From: an uncultured Lachnospiraceae bacterium
GTDB taxonomy: Bacteria > Bacillota > Clostridia > Lachnospirales > Lachnospiraceae
NCBI GenBank assembly: GCA_947564645.1
Contig: CANOCU010000024.1
Location: forward strand, 1-54,271
Direction: 5' to 3'
Length of the DNA: 54,271 nucleotides
This document shows, piece after piece, positions 23,697-33,544 of the stretch (position 1 is its first letter; each line of letters starts with the position of its first letter). Position numbers and translations under genes: made by a program. The notes beneath the pieces were generated by a model. It saw nothing but the letters and a program-made list of their open reading frames with translations, searched no databases and was not told the origin of the DNA.

Positions 23697-24920
23697 TCAG
23701 GCATACGCACAGCACATATTTCCCTGTTGCACCAGACGCACGGTCTCCCTTGCGATCGCCAGCTCTTCGTTGGTGGGAATCACCATCACGGTAACCTTTG
23801 CCCCTTCATCGGACAGGATCACCTCTTCCCCGCGCAGCTTGTTCTTCTCGGGATCGATGTTCGTTCCCAGATAACCGATATATTTACCGATCTCCGCCCT
23901 GGCCTGGGCATTGTTTTCTCCCACACCGGCCGTAAACACGATCGCATCCACGCCGTTCATGGCCGCCACATATGCGCCGATATATTTTCCCACACGATAC
24001 CCGTAAGTCTCCAATGCCGTCTGCGCCGCCTCATTGCCTGCCTGCGCCGCCTCGCCCAGATCGCGGAAATCACTGGAAACACCGCCGGATAAGCCCAGCA
24101 CACCGGACTTCTTGTTGCAGATACCTATCACTTCTTCCGCGCTGATACCCTCTTTCTGTGCAATGAAAGTGACGATCGCCGGGTCCAGATCGCCGGACCT
24201 GGTGCCCATGATCAGACCCTCAAGCGGGGTCAGGCCCATGGAGGTATCCACGGACTTTCCATACTGCACCGCGGACACGGAAGCGCCGTTGCCCAGATGG
24301 CATACGATGATCTTCAGATCCTTGATATCCCTGCCAAGCAGCTCGGCAGCCCGCTTGGAAACAAAATCGTGGCTGGTGCCGTGGAAGCCGTAACGGCGCA
24401 CCTTATATTTCTCGTAATACTCTAATGGCAGACCATACAGATATGCCTTCTTCGGCATCGTCTGATGGAATGCCGTATCGAACACGCCCACCATCGGCAC
24501 ATTCGGCATGATCTCCCGGCAGGAATTGATCCCGATCAGATTCGCCGGATTGTGCAGCGGCGCCAGATCGTTGCATTGCTCGATCGCCTCCAGGACCTCC
24601 TTTGTAAGCACCACCGAAGTGGCAAACTTCTCGCCGCCATGTACGATACGGTGCCCCACCGCATCGATCTCATCCAGAGAAGCGATCACTCCCACCTGCG
24701 GATCCGTCAGCTTCTCGATCACCAGCTGCACCGCCTTCGTGTGATTCGGCATGTCTGTCTCACTCTTAACCTTCTCACCGCCTGCAGGCTGATGGACGAT
24801 CGCACTCCCGTCAATCCCGATCCTCTCACATAACCCTTTTGCCAGTACTTCTTCCGAATCGCTGTTGATCAGCTGATACTTTAGCGAAGAAGAACCGCAG
24901 TTGATCACCAAAACATTCAT
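23697..24920 (-). CDS. ackA: Acetate kinase
   Basis: A 407-residue enzyme, full length for the ASKHA-fold AckA family; it interconverts acetyl phosphate plus ADP and acetate plus ATP in fermentation. Signatures are [16 protein letters not shown] at the N-terminus, [45 protein letters not shown] and [14 protein letters not shown] 24920 is preferred over an in-frame GTG six bases upstream. Phosphotransacetylase is not adjacent. A small membrane protein gene follows. Confidence 0.97.
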   Translation of the reverse strand: MNVLVINCGSSSLKYQLINSDSEEVLAKGLCERIGIDGSAIVHQPAGGEKVKSETDMPNHTKAVQLVIEKLTDPQVGVIASLDEIDAVGHRIVHGGEKFATSVVLTKEVLEAIEQCNDLAPLHNPANLIGINSCREIMPNVPMVGVFDTAFHQTMPKKAYLYGLPLEYYEKYKVRRYGFHGTSHDFVSKRAAELLGRDIKDLKIIVCHLGNGASVSAVQYGKSVDTSMGLTPLEGLIMGTRSGDLDPAIVTFIAQKEGISAEEVIGICNKKSGVLGLSGGVSSDFRDLGEAAQAGNEAAQTALETYGYRVGKYIGAYVAAMNGVDAIVFTAGVGENNAQARAEIGKYIGYLGTNIDPEKNKLRGEEVILSDEGAKVTVMVIPTNEELAIARETVRLVQQGNMCCAYA

Positions 24921-25021
24921 TTCCACTTCAACCCCTTTACTCTATATTTTATACAAAAAGAAGAAACTTATATCATTTTAATCCAACTTATGGAAAAATA
25001 CAAACCCTTGGCATGACTTAC

Positions 25022-26452
25022 CTAGTACGCTCTCCCCCAATAGACCATCTTCTTCGCAGGCCTGCCGCAGCAAACGCACACGTCCCCGATCGTCTCCTGC
25101 TCGAAGGGCATACAACGACTGGTAACGGCAAGCTCCTCCTTGATCTTATCCTCGCATGCCTGATCCCCGCACCACATCGCCTTCACGAAACCGGATTTCT
25201 CCGTGAACAGCCTGCGGAATTCTTCCATATTTTTTGCCGTATAGGTATGGGAATCTCTGTGCGCACGGGCGCGCTCAAGCATTTCAGTCTGCATCTTCTC
25301 CAGGATCTCTCCTGCCTTCATCTCCAGCTCATCCAGAGATACCTCGATCTTCTCCCTCGTATCACGACGGCAGATCACGCACTTATTGGCCTCGATATCC
25401 TTAGGCCCGATCTCCACACGGATAGGAATCCCGCGCATCTCCTGCTCGGAGAACTTCCAGCCGGGGCTCTTGTCCGCATCGTCCACCTTCACGCGGAAAT
25501 CACGCAGTCTGTCCCGCAGCTCATATGCCTTATCCAGCACGCCTTCCTTTTTCTGCTGGATGGGTATGATCATGATCTGCACAGGCGCGATCCGGGGAGG
25601 CAGTACCAGGCCGGAATTATCCCCGTGTACCATGATGAGCGCACCGATCAGGCGGGTAGAAGCGCCCCAGGACGTCTGATGCACATATTTTAACGTATTG
25701 TCCTTATCCGTAAACTGGATGCCGAAAGCCTTCGCGAAACCGTCGCCAAAGTTATGGCTGGTTCCTGACTGCAGCGCCTTACCGTCATGCATCAGCGCCT
25801 CAATGGTATAGGTCGCCGTAGCGCCTGCAAATTTCTCTTTCTCCGTCTTCTGACCCTTGATCACGGGAATCGCCAGCACCTGCTCGCAGAAATCGGCGTA
25901 TACATTCAGCATCTGTACCGTTCTCTCCTCCGCCTCCTCGGCCGTCGCATGGGCGGTGTGTCCCTCCTGCCACAAGAACTCACGACTGCGCAGGAAAGGT
26001 CTCGTCTCCTTCTCCCAACGCACGACCGAGCACCACTGATTACATACCTGGGGAAGATCACGGTAGGACTGCACTACGTTTCTGTAGTAATCACAGAAAA
26101 GTGTCTCCGACGTGGGTCTTACACACAATCTCTCCTGCAGTGGCTGCATACCGCCATGTGTCACCCATGCCACCTCGGGCGCAAAGCCCTCCACATGATC
26201 CTTCTCCTTATTCAGAAGGCTTTCCGAGATGAACATAGGCAGATAAACGTTCTGCACGCCCGTCTCCTTAAACATGGCGTCCATCTGTTTCTGGATCAGT
26301 TCCCAGATCGCATAGCCCGCAGGCTTAAACACCATACATCCCTTGATGCTCGTGTAGTCCAGAAGCTCCGCCTTCCTGACCACGTCCGTGTACCACTGCG
26401 CGAAATCATCTTCCATGGAAGTGATCGCTTCTACTAATTTCTTGTCAGCCAT
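25022..26452 (-). CDS. proS: Prolyl-tRNA synthetase, short (archaeal/eukaryote-like) form
   Basis: A 476-residue class II synthetase that charges tRNA-Pro. It is the short form without an editing insertion: motif 2 region [38 protein letters not shown], motif 3 [15 protein letters not shown], anticodon-binding domain (~290-395), and a C-terminal zinc-type domain with CVICRRD and [18 protein letters not shown]. The terminal Tyr is typical of this form. Expression is governed by a T-box leader of about 290 bases and a consensus promoter. Confidence 0.97.
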   Translation of the reverse strand: MADKKLVEAITSMEDDFAQWYTDVVRKAELLDYTSIKGCMVFKPAGYAIWELIQKQMDAMFKETGVQNVYLPMFISESLLNKEKDHVEGFAPEVAWVTHGGMQPLQERLCVRPTSETLFCDYYRNVVQSYRDLPQVCNQWCSVVRWEKETRPFLRSREFLWQEGHTAHATAEEAEERTVQMLNVYADFCEQVLAIPVIKGQKTEKEKFAGATATYTIEALMHDGKALQSGTSHNFGDGFAKAFGIQFTDKDNTLKYVHQTSWGASTRLIGALIMVHGDNSGLVLPPRIAPVQIMIIPIQQKKEGVLDKAYELRDRLRDFRVKVDDADKSPGWKFSEQEMRGIPIRVEIGPKDIEANKCVICRRDTREKIEVSLDELEMKAGEILEKMQTEMLERARAHRDSHTYTAKNMEEFRRLFTEKSGFVKAMWCGDQACEDKIKEELAVTSRCMPFEQETIGDVCVCCGRPAKKMVYWGRAY

Positions 26453-26486
26453 TTCTTCTTCGTCCTTTCCTTAAAATTGAGAATAC

Positions 26487-26750
26487 AAAAAACGCCGGGA
26501 CTTCCGTCCCGAAAGGGACCGAAATCTCGGCGGTACCACCCTAATTAGCGTATATACGCTCCTCTTCTCCTACCGTTATCGCCGGTGCTACGCTGTGCTC
26601 CTCACACAGGACTCCGAGGCCGGTTCCGAACAACTCCCGTAAGGATCTTCCACCATCAATCCTCTCTCTGTTACGTTCCCTGTCCGTACTATTCTCTTCT
26701 TCGTCACGTCTGCTCTTACTTCGCTAAAGTCACTGCTGTAACTTTTTATC
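26487..26750 (-). ncRNA. T-box riboswitch leader of proS
   Basis: On the minus strand the T-box bulge sequence AGGGTGGTACCGC lies at about 26530-26542, preceded by a Stem I region carrying an AGTA motif and a GGATTGATGGTGGAAGATCC apical hairpin. A strong terminator (26494-26531, 15 of 17 pairs, then TTTTTT) directly follows and competes with the antiterminator. Uncharged tRNA would pair with the bulge through its CCA end and allow read-through. A Pro codon, CCG (26623-26621), in the 3' side of Stem I opposite the AGTA loop is the best specifier candidate; I did not fold it rigorously. Confidence 0.93.
26494..26531 (-). terminator. Regulated terminator of the proS T-box
   Basis: The stem GCCGAGATTTCGGTCCC pairs with GGGACGGAAGTCCCGGC at 15 of 17 positions, loop TTTC, followed by GTTTTTT. 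Confidence 0.9.
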
Positions 26751-26751
26751 C

Positions 26752-26780
26752 ATTCTAGCCGCAGAATCGGGTTTTGTCAA
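26752..26780 (-). promoter_or_regulatory. Promoter of the proS T-box transcript
   Basis: TTGACA (26780-26775) and TAGAAT (26757-26752) are separated by exactly 17 bases on the minus strand, about 300 bases upstream of proS. Confidence 0.85.
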
Positions 26781-26790
26781 CCGCAAAAAA

Positions 26791-27867
26791 TTACGAAATA
26801 ATAACCATCTGGTCCCATTTCCGCTCCATATCCGCAACAAGCGCCAGCTGTGTACGGCAGCGGTCCAGATTCTGTCCCTCTCTGAAAGTCTGGTAATACG
26901 TGTCCCCCTGCAGATAGTCCGTGAGGAACCGAATCCCCTGCTCCAATGTGATAGTCTTCGCGCCCACCGGCAGCGTCTCTATCTCTCTGGCAGTCAGGCG
27001 CCCGCCACAACCCTCCATAAAGCCCTTCACATAAGCTTTATATAATGGCAGCGACAGGGAAACTTTACTCGTATCCGGCTCATCCTCCACCGCCGTGTTG
27101 GCGCCGAAACGAATCGCATCTCCAAAATCATACGCCGTCAGTCCCGGCATAATCGTGTCGAAATCTACGATGCAGACCGCCTCATAGGTCTCCGGATCCA
27201 GAAGGACGTTATTCAGCTTCGTGTCATTATGGGTAAGCCGCAGCGGCAGCTCTCCGGCCTGAAGCAGGTTTGTGAGTATCTCCGTATCCGCCTTGCGTGC
27301 TCTGATAAACGCGATCTCTTCTGCCGCAGCCGCCACCCTGTGACAGCAGTCTTCCTCCACCGCCTTCTCGAAGGCCTGATAGCGCTTCGGCGTATTGTGG
27401 AAATCAGGGATCGTTTCATGTAATGTCTGTGCCGGATAATCCGCCAGCTGAGCCTGGAACCTGCCAAAAGCCAATCCGCTCGCATACAGCGCTTCCTCAT
27501 TCTCCGCCTGGTCAAGAGATATCACATTGTCGATCAACAGATAGACCCGCCAACAGCCGCCCTCCGTATCTTCATAATAATACTGCCCGTCAGCGGCAGG
27601 GATCGCCCGCATCGTTCCTCTCTCAGGATCGCCGCCCTCCTGCGCGATCTGCCTGCGCAGATAAGCAGTCACATTCACCACATTCTCCATCAGCCCCTCT
27701 ACATCCCTGAAGATGTCGGTATTGATCTTCTGCAGAACATACTTCTTCCCGCCTGCTGTCTCCACGGCAAAGGTGTGATTGATATGCCCGCTTCCGTGGG
27801 GCCCGACTGCCACGATCTCCTCTCCCGGAAAAAACTGTCCTAAAACTTCTCTGATCCTCGTCTCCAT
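26791..27867 (-). CDS. APH-fold phosphotransferase, N-acetylhexosamine 1-kinase-like
   Basis: A 358-residue kinase with the aminoglycoside/choline phosphotransferase fold: a nucleotide-loop region GHGSGHINHTFAVETAGGKKYVLQKIN near the N-terminus, the catalytic loop LRLTHNDTKLNNVLLD, and the metal-binding VCIVDFDTIMPGLTAYDFGDAIRFG. Length and the GHINxTF motif are like NahK (N-acetylhexosamine 1-kinase, ~359 residues) of bifidobacteria, which acts with a Leloir-type pathway; substrate is inferred only. GGAGG precedes the ATG. It follows the second O-antigen-ligase paralog by 30 bases, so the three are probably one operon. Confidence 0.75.
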   Translation of the reverse strand: METRIREVLGQFFPGEEIVAVGPHGSGHINHTFAVETAGGKKYVLQKINTDIFRDVEGLMENVVNVTAYLRRQIAQEGGDPERGTMRAIPAADGQYYYEDTEGGCWRVYLLIDNVISLDQAENEEALYASGLAFGRFQAQLADYPAQTLHETIPDFHNTPKRYQAFEKAVEEDCCHRVAAAAEEIAFIRARKADTEILTNLLQAGELPLRLTHNDTKLNNVLLDPETYEAVCIVDFDTIMPGLTAYDFGDAIRFGANTAVEDEPDTSKVSLSLPLYKAYVKGFMEGCGGRLTAREIETLPVGAKTITLEQGIRFLTDYLQGDTYYQTFREGQNLDRCRTQLALVADMERKWDQMVIIS

Positions 27868-27897
27868 TACCCTGTTTCCTCCTCTATCTGCTTTTCT

Positions 27898-29595
27898 TTA
27901 TCTGTTCTGATCTCTTAAAATATACTCTCCCATTCCCATCAGCATAAAGACAAAGGGCGTACACAGCACCTGCTGATAACAGAAAAAATTATAACACATA
28001 TACGCCACGATCGCCGCCGTAATGCCGGTCAGAAGATCATTTCTTCTTCTGCCTTGCATAAATCTCCCTGCTGCCGACACAAAGATACCCAAGTAAGCCG
28101 CCGCTCCGAGAATCCCACCGTTGATCAGCATAGTCAGCCACTCATTATGAGCGTTGGTGAGCAGCTTATTACCCCAGTAAAGAGCCGCTTCCTCGCCATG
28201 ATAAGCGGTCACATAGCTGTTAAAGCAGTCGGGACCCACCCCGAAGATCCTGTGCGGCAGACTTTCCTGCAAGATCACTCTTCCGGCAAATTCCCAGATC
28301 CTTCCCCTGCCGTTACCCCAGTCACCGCTCCAGTTCAGATAACCGACTGCCGCCACTTTATCTGCAATGATTTCCGGCAGCCTCCCATGACTCTGCAGGT
28401 AAATAACAGTCACGACTGCAATGATCAATACCGCCACGGCTCCTGGCACTCCTATGCGGATCCGACGGATCATAACCTGCGAATACCCGCCGTCCGATCC
28501 GGTTCCGCCGGGCTCCCTGCCGTAAGCCCCCTTGCCGCGTCCCGCATGGTGCAGCGCCAAGGTCAGAAGCAGACACAATACAAGCATCCCCCAGGTCAGC
28601 CGGGACGTCCAGACAAGCGCCGTGATAAAGTCCGGTTCCAGATCCGGATTCGGCCGCATCCGCATCAGAGGATACATGATTTTTCCTGCCGCGAAGAACA
28701 GCGCCAGCATTGCCGTAAACCGACACAGCAGTTCCCTCTTTTCACAGGATACCATAAAAAAGACGATCAGCATACCCGCCAGCGCAAAATAAGCGCTGTC
28801 ACTGTTCTGTGTCACCAACGTACAAAATCCGATCAGCATATAAATACCGGAAAGTACTCTCCATCTCCTCTGCCTGGTATAGAGGAATACACCCATTCCC
28901 ACCGGCAGCAGCACGATCAGAAAGGACGCATACCATGTAGCCTGCCCAAGTGTAGACAGAAACTGCGCCTTCTGCTCATTGGTCAGCCCGTCGTAAAACC
29001 CGATGGGATCGATCATAAGCCTGTGCAGGATCCCAATGCCGAATACGACCGCCGCCGTCAGGCATAATACGCCAAGCGTCACCCGGTAATACTTTCCAAA
29101 ACGGGACAAGTAGAAGTACAGCAGCACAAAACTAAGCTGCGACAGGAAGCCCGTATTCCAACCGTATGCTCCCCAGAGCGCATCCTCATAGAACCCGCCT
29201 GCCACAACGGATACCGCTGTCAGCGCCAGGTAGGCGATCACAAACAGATCCGTAACAGAAATCCGCATATTCGGCCTCTGTCCATCTCCATTCGAAGCCT
29301 TACGATCAAAAATCCGCCATATAACATAGACCGCTGTCAGAGGAAGCAGCACCCCGAACCCTGTAAGCATGATCTTACGGTACGCCTCAAACTTTGCATT
29401 TCCGATCTGATGATACCCATCCGAAGCATACAACGGCACTGCCACACACAGGACAAGCAAGACTGCGGCAAGCAGATACTCGATGACATGCCTGAGCGTC
29501 CCGGAATCTGCACGAATGATCCCCGGCCGGCCTTTTCTCTGATATCCTCTGCCGTTTCCTCTTCTGCTGCCTTTATTGTTTAATTTATTACTCAA
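27898..29595 (-). CDS. O-antigen ligase/polymerase-family membrane protein (second paralog)
   Basis: A 565-residue polytopic membrane protein with about 11-12 hydrophobic segments after a basic N-terminal tail (residues 1-30, rich in Lys/Arg/Gly). The Wzy_C-type region is near the C-terminus: GNGRGRIWEFAGRVI, then GVGPDCFNSYV and LLTNAHNEWLTMLINGGILGAAAYLGIF, the HNxxL...GxxG pattern of WaaL/Wzy proteins. It starts at TTG overlapping the stop of the upstream paralog (TTGA), so translation is coupled. Such proteins join or polymerise lipid-linked glycans; in a Gram-positive the product would be a wall or surface polysaccharide. Confidence 0.85.
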   Translation of the reverse strand: MSNKLNNKGSRRGNGRGYQRKGRPGIIRADSGTLRHVIEYLLAAVLLVLCVAVPLYASDGYHQIGNAKFEAYRKIMLTGFGVLLPLTAVYVIWRIFDRKASNGDGQRPNMRISVTDLFVIAYLALTAVSVVAGGFYEDALWGAYGWNTGFLSQLSFVLLYFYLSRFGKYYRVTLGVLCLTAAVVFGIGILHRLMIDPIGFYDGLTNEQKAQFLSTLGQATWYASFLIVLLPVGMGVFLYTRQRRWRVLSGIYMLIGFCTLVTQNSDSAYFALAGMLIVFFMVSCEKRELLCRFTAMLALFFAAGKIMYPLMRMRPNPDLEPDFITALVWTSRLTWGMLVLCLLLTLALHHAGRGKGAYGREPGGTGSDGGYSQVMIRRIRIGVPGAVAVLIIAVVTVIYLQSHGRLPEIIADKVAAVGYLNWSGDWGNGRGRIWEFAGRVILQESLPHRIFGVGPDCFNSYVTAYHGEEAALYWGNKLLTNAHNEWLTMLINGGILGAAAYLGIFVSAAGRFMQGRRRNDLLTGITAAIVAYMCYNFFCYQQVLCTPFVFMLMGMGEYILRDQNR

Positions 29596-31304
29596 CCGTT
29601 CTCACCCGCTTCACCGTCTCTGTTCTTAAGCAGATTCTTTTCCTTCCTGTATCCCCTGACCAGTCCCTCACCGATCCCAAGAATCATAAATACGTAGGGG
29701 GTATTCAGAGCCTGCTGAAAACTGACCATATTATGAGCCGTATAGGTACAAATCGCCATCGCACAGACATAAAGCAACGCCTGTTTTTTCGCCCTCCTCA
29801 TAAACCGCACAAAAGCCGTCGCAAAAATCCCCGCATAGCAGAATAATCCCAAGGTTCCCATATTAATGAGTACCGTCAGCCACTCATTATGGGCATTGGT
29901 CAGTCTTAGTTGATCGCCAAACCGATCCACCACTCTCTCCGCAATTTCCGCCACATCATAAATATAATCCGCATAACAATCCGGTCCGATCCCGACCAGT
30001 TTATGTATATGATCCATCTCCCGGTAGGCATCCATACTGCACATCCAGGCGGCTCCCCTGCCATTTCCCAGGTCTTCATCAAGGACCACCTCCAGATAGG
30101 TGCCCCTTTCCATCGACATCACTTCCCGAAAGCGGATTACTTCATCTTGCAGCATCATCAAAAAAACAATGATACAGGCTGTCAGACAGGCTGCTGCCGT
30201 TAACATGCACCACAGCCACTTATGACGCTCGATATGAAAATATCCACGCCTTCCCAAAGCACGGAGTACTACATAACAGCACAATAAAATAACGAACGCC
30301 CATACCATAATCTCACTGCTGATCAATATGCCCGTAATAAGCGAACATTCCCCTGGATGATAGTTGTGATAATTAAAGGATACTCCCGGCAGCTTCTTCA
30401 TAAGCCGCGCCGTCAGGCAGGCCGCGGTAAAGAGTATACACAGCTCCAGAAAACGGTATAATCTGCGGTCGCTCTGCAAGGATAAAAAGAGCAGTACAAA
30501 AAGCATTGCCAGAAAAACAAGGAAGGCGCTGTTGCTTCCCTGCGTCACTCCGGAAAGCATCGCCAGGAAACTGTATGCGCCAAATGCTGCCCGCTTTACG
30601 CCCTTTTCGCTGCACCAGTAAAGCATGATCCCGACCGGCGCCGCTACTGACCAGTATCCGCAGAACCAGTTGATATTCCCCAATGTAGAGATAAATGTCT
30701 CCGTCTGTCCCTCCATCGCAATGGGATACAGAGAATACCGGTTACAGACACCCAGCAAAAATACGACAGCCGATGCCGCAAGCCAGATGCCCAACCATTT
30801 GCTCACACATGAACTTTTATTCTGTGTCCGCTGTGCATCAGCCTCTGTCAGATATGGATCCGCATCACTACAGCAAAAGTACCGCGAGAAGAGAAAATAG
30901 AGAAACACAAACGTAATCTGGCTGATCACACCCATATACCATCCTTCCGCTCCCCACAACGCATCCTGCTTATAAGGAGAACACAGATAGGACAACATCA
31001 CCACCAGGCAGTAACCATATACAAACCAGTCCGTAACCGACATTTGAAGATAATGCCGCAAGATCCAGTCCTTATCCCTGCGTATTACGGCCGATATCAC
31101 AATCACGCCCCCTACTGCCGTAAGCATAACAAGCGTCACATTCCGAAAGAAAAGAAACTTGACCTCGCCGATCCGCAGATATCCTCCCGGCGCATACAAA
31201 GGATAGACGACCGACATAATCAGAAAATACACCGCCAGTATACTTTTACAAATCTTCTGTCTGCTTAATTTTTCCACCCGATTTTCATTCTGTTTCTCTG
31301 ACAT
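29592..31304 (-). CDS. O-antigen ligase/polymerase-family membrane protein (first paralog)
   Basis: A 570-residue polytopic membrane protein sharing the organisation of the next gene: VYPLYAPGGYLRIG vs VPLYASDGYHQIG near the start, DALWGAEGWYMGVISQ vs DALWGAYGWNTGFLSQ, GIGPDCYADYI vs GVGPDCFNSYV, and LRLTNAHNEWLTVLINMGTLG vs LLTNAHNEWLTMLINGGILG. The two are clearly a tandem duplication that has diverged. The family attaches or polymerises glycan repeats on the outer face of the membrane. Glycosyltransferases and a flippase are not next to it. Confidence 0.85.
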   Translation of the reverse strand: MSEKQNENRVEKLSRQKICKSILAVYFLIMSVVYPLYAPGGYLRIGEVKFLFFRNVTLVMLTAVGGVIVISAVIRRDKDWILRHYLQMSVTDWFVYGYCLVVMLSYLCSPYKQDALWGAEGWYMGVISQITFVFLYFLFSRYFCCSDADPYLTEADAQRTQNKSSCVSKWLGIWLAASAVVFLLGVCNRYSLYPIAMEGQTETFISTLGNINWFCGYWSVAAPVGIMLYWCSEKGVKRAAFGAYSFLAMLSGVTQGSNSAFLVFLAMLFVLLFLSLQSDRRLYRFLELCILFTAACLTARLMKKLPGVSFNYHNYHPGECSLITGILISSEIMVWAFVILLCCYVVLRALGRRGYFHIERHKWLWCMLTAAACLTACIIVFLMMLQDEVIRFREVMSMERGTYLEVVLDEDLGNGRGAAWMCSMDAYREMDHIHKLVGIGPDCYADYIYDVAEIAERVVDRFGDQLRLTNAHNEWLTVLINMGTLGLFCYAGIFATAFVRFMRRAKKQALLYVCAMAICTYTAHNMVSFQQALNTPYVFMILGIGEGLVRGYRKEKNLLKNRDGEAGENG

Positions 31305-31437
31305 TCCCTGCCCTGCGCCGGCCCGTCGACCGCCATAAGATCCCTGTATTGTAAGCTGCTGCTTATCCTATCATAATCTAACGTTTCGGTTTCGTCAATC
31401 TGCCGCACTCTTTATCCTCCGGCTCCTTTTACCTGAA

Positions 31438-32511
31438 TCATATTTCTACGGAATGCGCATCCTCACACTGCGAACTGCAATCCTTCTTCCATATCTCATA
31501 GATCACAATGAGCGCCAGCGGCCCCTTGATGATCCCGCTCACACCGAACAGCTTCATCCCCGCATACACGGCAAGCAGCATGAACACGGGTGCGATACCG
31601 ATCTGTTTGCCGATCAGCTTCGGTTCTAACAGCTCTCTTGTCACGATGCATACGCCGTACAGCGCCAGACATATCACCATACGCATATACTGTCCGTTTA
31701 ACAGCTGCCAAGCAGACAGCGGCACCAGTACGATCCCCGTACCGATAAAAGGCAGCATATCCAGAAACCCTGCCAGCAGCCCGAATAAGATGCCGCCGGG
31801 AATGCCCGCGATACCCAGGACCGCGCCGCACAAAATACTGATGATAAGTAAGATCACCCCCTGTGCCTTGATAAAGGTTATGATATAGGATAAGACGCCC
31901 TCCACCACAGACCAGACAAGGCTCAGTTCCCTGGATCTCTTTAACTTTTCCACCAGTCCCGCGTATTCTTTTTCCAATAAAAATGCGGCAATGCACGTGA
32001 TCGCCAGAAACCCGACCGCCGCAAAGATTCCCTTGAAACAATTATAGGAGGAAGACAGGATCTGCGGCACCACCTGGATCTGCACGTTCTCCATGACGAC
32101 CGTCATCTGCTCGATCAGATACGTCTCGATCTGCTGCCCGTCCCAGCCGAACTTCCCGTCCAGCCCGCCGCAGCATCTGTGAAAGAAGAATTCCAACTGC
32201 CGCCCTACCTGCGTGCAGAATGCCGGAAGCCCCTCCAACTGCTTTCCGCTAAATAGCGCCACGATCCACAAAAGCGCCACCACCAGCAGGAAAAGCGGGA
32301 GGATGATCCCGATCGCCAGGAATTTCTTCTTGACGGGAATCCGCTTCTGAATACGCTCTAACAATGGATAGCACAGCGTAATAATCAGAAAAGCCAGGAT
32401 AAAAGGCGCTACCAGTGTGAAGAGACAGCGGAAGAAAAACCAGACTCCGACACAGATGATACTCATCCGGATCAGTTTATTATCCCATAGTGTGCTTCTT
32501 TCCTTTCCCAT
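31438..32511 (-). CDS. ytvI: AI-2E/YtvI-family integral membrane protein
   Basis: About 357 residues with 7-8 membrane helices in the layout of the AI-2E transporter family (PF01594): IRMSIICVGVWFFFRCLFTLVAPFILAFLI at the start, and the conserved C-terminal block GFLDMLPFIGTGIVLVPLSAW...VCIVTRELLEPKLIGKQIGIAPVFMLLAVYAGMKLFG. The best fit is the YtvI subgroup, associated with sporulation in Firmicutes. ATG 32511 is chosen over a GTG two codons upstream. It is preceded by a terminator, so it has its own promoter. Confidence 0.82.
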   Translation of the reverse strand: MGKERSTLWDNKLIRMSIICVGVWFFFRCLFTLVAPFILAFLIITLCYPLLERIQKRIPVKKKFLAIGIILPLFLLVVALLWIVALFSGKQLEGLPAFCTQVGRQLEFFFHRCCGGLDGKFGWDGQQIETYLIEQMTVVMENVQIQVVPQILSSSYNCFKGIFAAVGFLAITCIAAFLLEKEYAGLVEKLKRSRELSLVWSVVEGVLSYIITFIKAQGVILLIISILCGAVLGIAGIPGGILFGLLAGFLDMLPFIGTGIVLVPLSAWQLLNGQYMRMVICLALYGVCIVTRELLEPKLIGKQIGIAPVFMLLAVYAGMKLFGVSGIIKGPLALIVIYEIWKKDCSSQCEDAHSVEI

Positions 32512-32574
32512 ACCCACGTACCTTTCCTAATATTCTTCACTGTATTTCGTCTTCCCCTGCTCATGCGCATTAAA

Positions 32575-32604
32575 AAGAAGCAGAATTTTGTATCTCTGCT
32601 TCTT
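32575..32604 (-). terminator. Terminator after the pseudouridine synthase gene
   Basis: AAGAAGCAGA and TCTGCTTCTT form a perfect 10-bp stem with a 10-base loop; on the minus strand it runs into TTTTTAATG. Confidence 0.85.
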
Positions 32605-32677
32605 AGGTCTGTATCCTTCTTTTATTATGTTTCATTTCGCGGTCATTATACCCCGATCCTGTGATTCAGAATATCCC

Positions 32678-33493
32678 TTAGGAGGCATCCTGATCAAAAT
32701 ACTGCTCAAACTCCCGTATCCGGAAGCTCTTCCCTTCCGGCCTGATCCGGAATTCCATCCGTTTTCCGGTCGCCGGATGCAGGAACGAAAGCCGGTATGC
32801 ACACAGAGCCGCTTCCTTAACCTGCAGCTGTCTCGAGACACGGATCGTCTCCTCATCAGCATATTTATGATCCCCCAGCAGACTCATACCCGCATGGCTC
32901 ATCTGGACACGGATCTGATGATGCCTGCCGGTGTACAGGCGGATCCTGGCAAGCGCAAGCTTACAGCCGTCTGCCGCAGATTCCCCGGTCTCCGGCCCGC
33001 AGCCATCACCTCTGCCTTCACACGCTTCCTGATCGTATTCGGCTCCTGCTGCCTCCCCTATATCCCGCTCTGCCAGAATCTCATAATGCAGAAACGCACG
33101 TTTTGCATCCTTCACCTCCGGCGGCACGACAGCCGATGTATTCGTCCTGCCGTCCTTTCGCAGATAGTCTTCCAGATCTCCCTGCTTCTCAAATCCGTGT
33201 CCACAGACGACCGCGTAATAGTATTTCTCCGTCTGTTCTTCGGTGATCTGACGGCTCAGCCCGGCCGCCGCCCTTTTGTTCTTCGCCAGTACAAGAATCC
33301 CCTCCACCGGCTGATCCAGACGATGGACGACCCCGACGTACGGCATCCCGCCGCCTCCCGCACGCGACAGATAATTCCTGACCTCGCTGACCATGTCCGC
33401 CTGCCCGACCCTGGAAGTCTGCGTGGCGATCCCGGCCGCCTTGTGGCACACTATGATGTCCCGATCCTCGTACAGAATCCTCTTCTGATTCAT
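32678..33493 (-). CDS. RluA-family pseudouridine synthase
   Basis: A 271-residue RluA-type enzyme converting uridine to pseudouridine in rRNA or tRNA. The active-site motif is VGVVHRLDQPVEGILVLAKN (catalytic Asp in HRLD; the usual TSG is replaced by VEG), with KYYYAVVCGHG and the conserved RIRLYTGRHHQIRVQMSHAGMSLLGDHKYAD. There is no S4 domain. The target site cannot be told. A 51-base gap separates it from the upstream two-component regulator (stop at 33545), so it may be read through from that operon. Confidence 0.9.
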   Translation of the reverse strand: MNQKRILYEDRDIIVCHKAAGIATQTSRVGQADMVSEVRNYLSRAGGGGMPYVGVVHRLDQPVEGILVLAKNKRAAAGLSRQITEEQTEKYYYAVVCGHGFEKQGDLEDYLRKDGRTNTSAVVPPEVKDAKRAFLHYEILAERDIGEAAGAEYDQEACEGRGDGCGPETGESAADGCKLALARIRLYTGRHHQIRVQMSHAGMSLLGDHKYADEETIRVSRQLQVKEAALCAYRLSFLHPATGKRMEFRIRPEGKSFRIREFEQYFDQDAS

Positions 33494-33544
33494 ATGATCT
33501 CTACTCTCTTACCTGCACTTCCAGTCCTCTTGAACAAATTCTCC

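Noticed and set aside
27213-27515. A 100-codon minus-strand frame inside the APH-fold kinase gene
   Set aside because: Same-strand shifted shadow rich in Arg; the kinase frame has the catalytic motifs.
28054-29067. A 337-codon plus-strand open frame opposite the second O-antigen ligase paralog
   Set aside because: Its composition (His, Gln, Pro, Arg) is that of an antisense shadow and it has no ribosome site.
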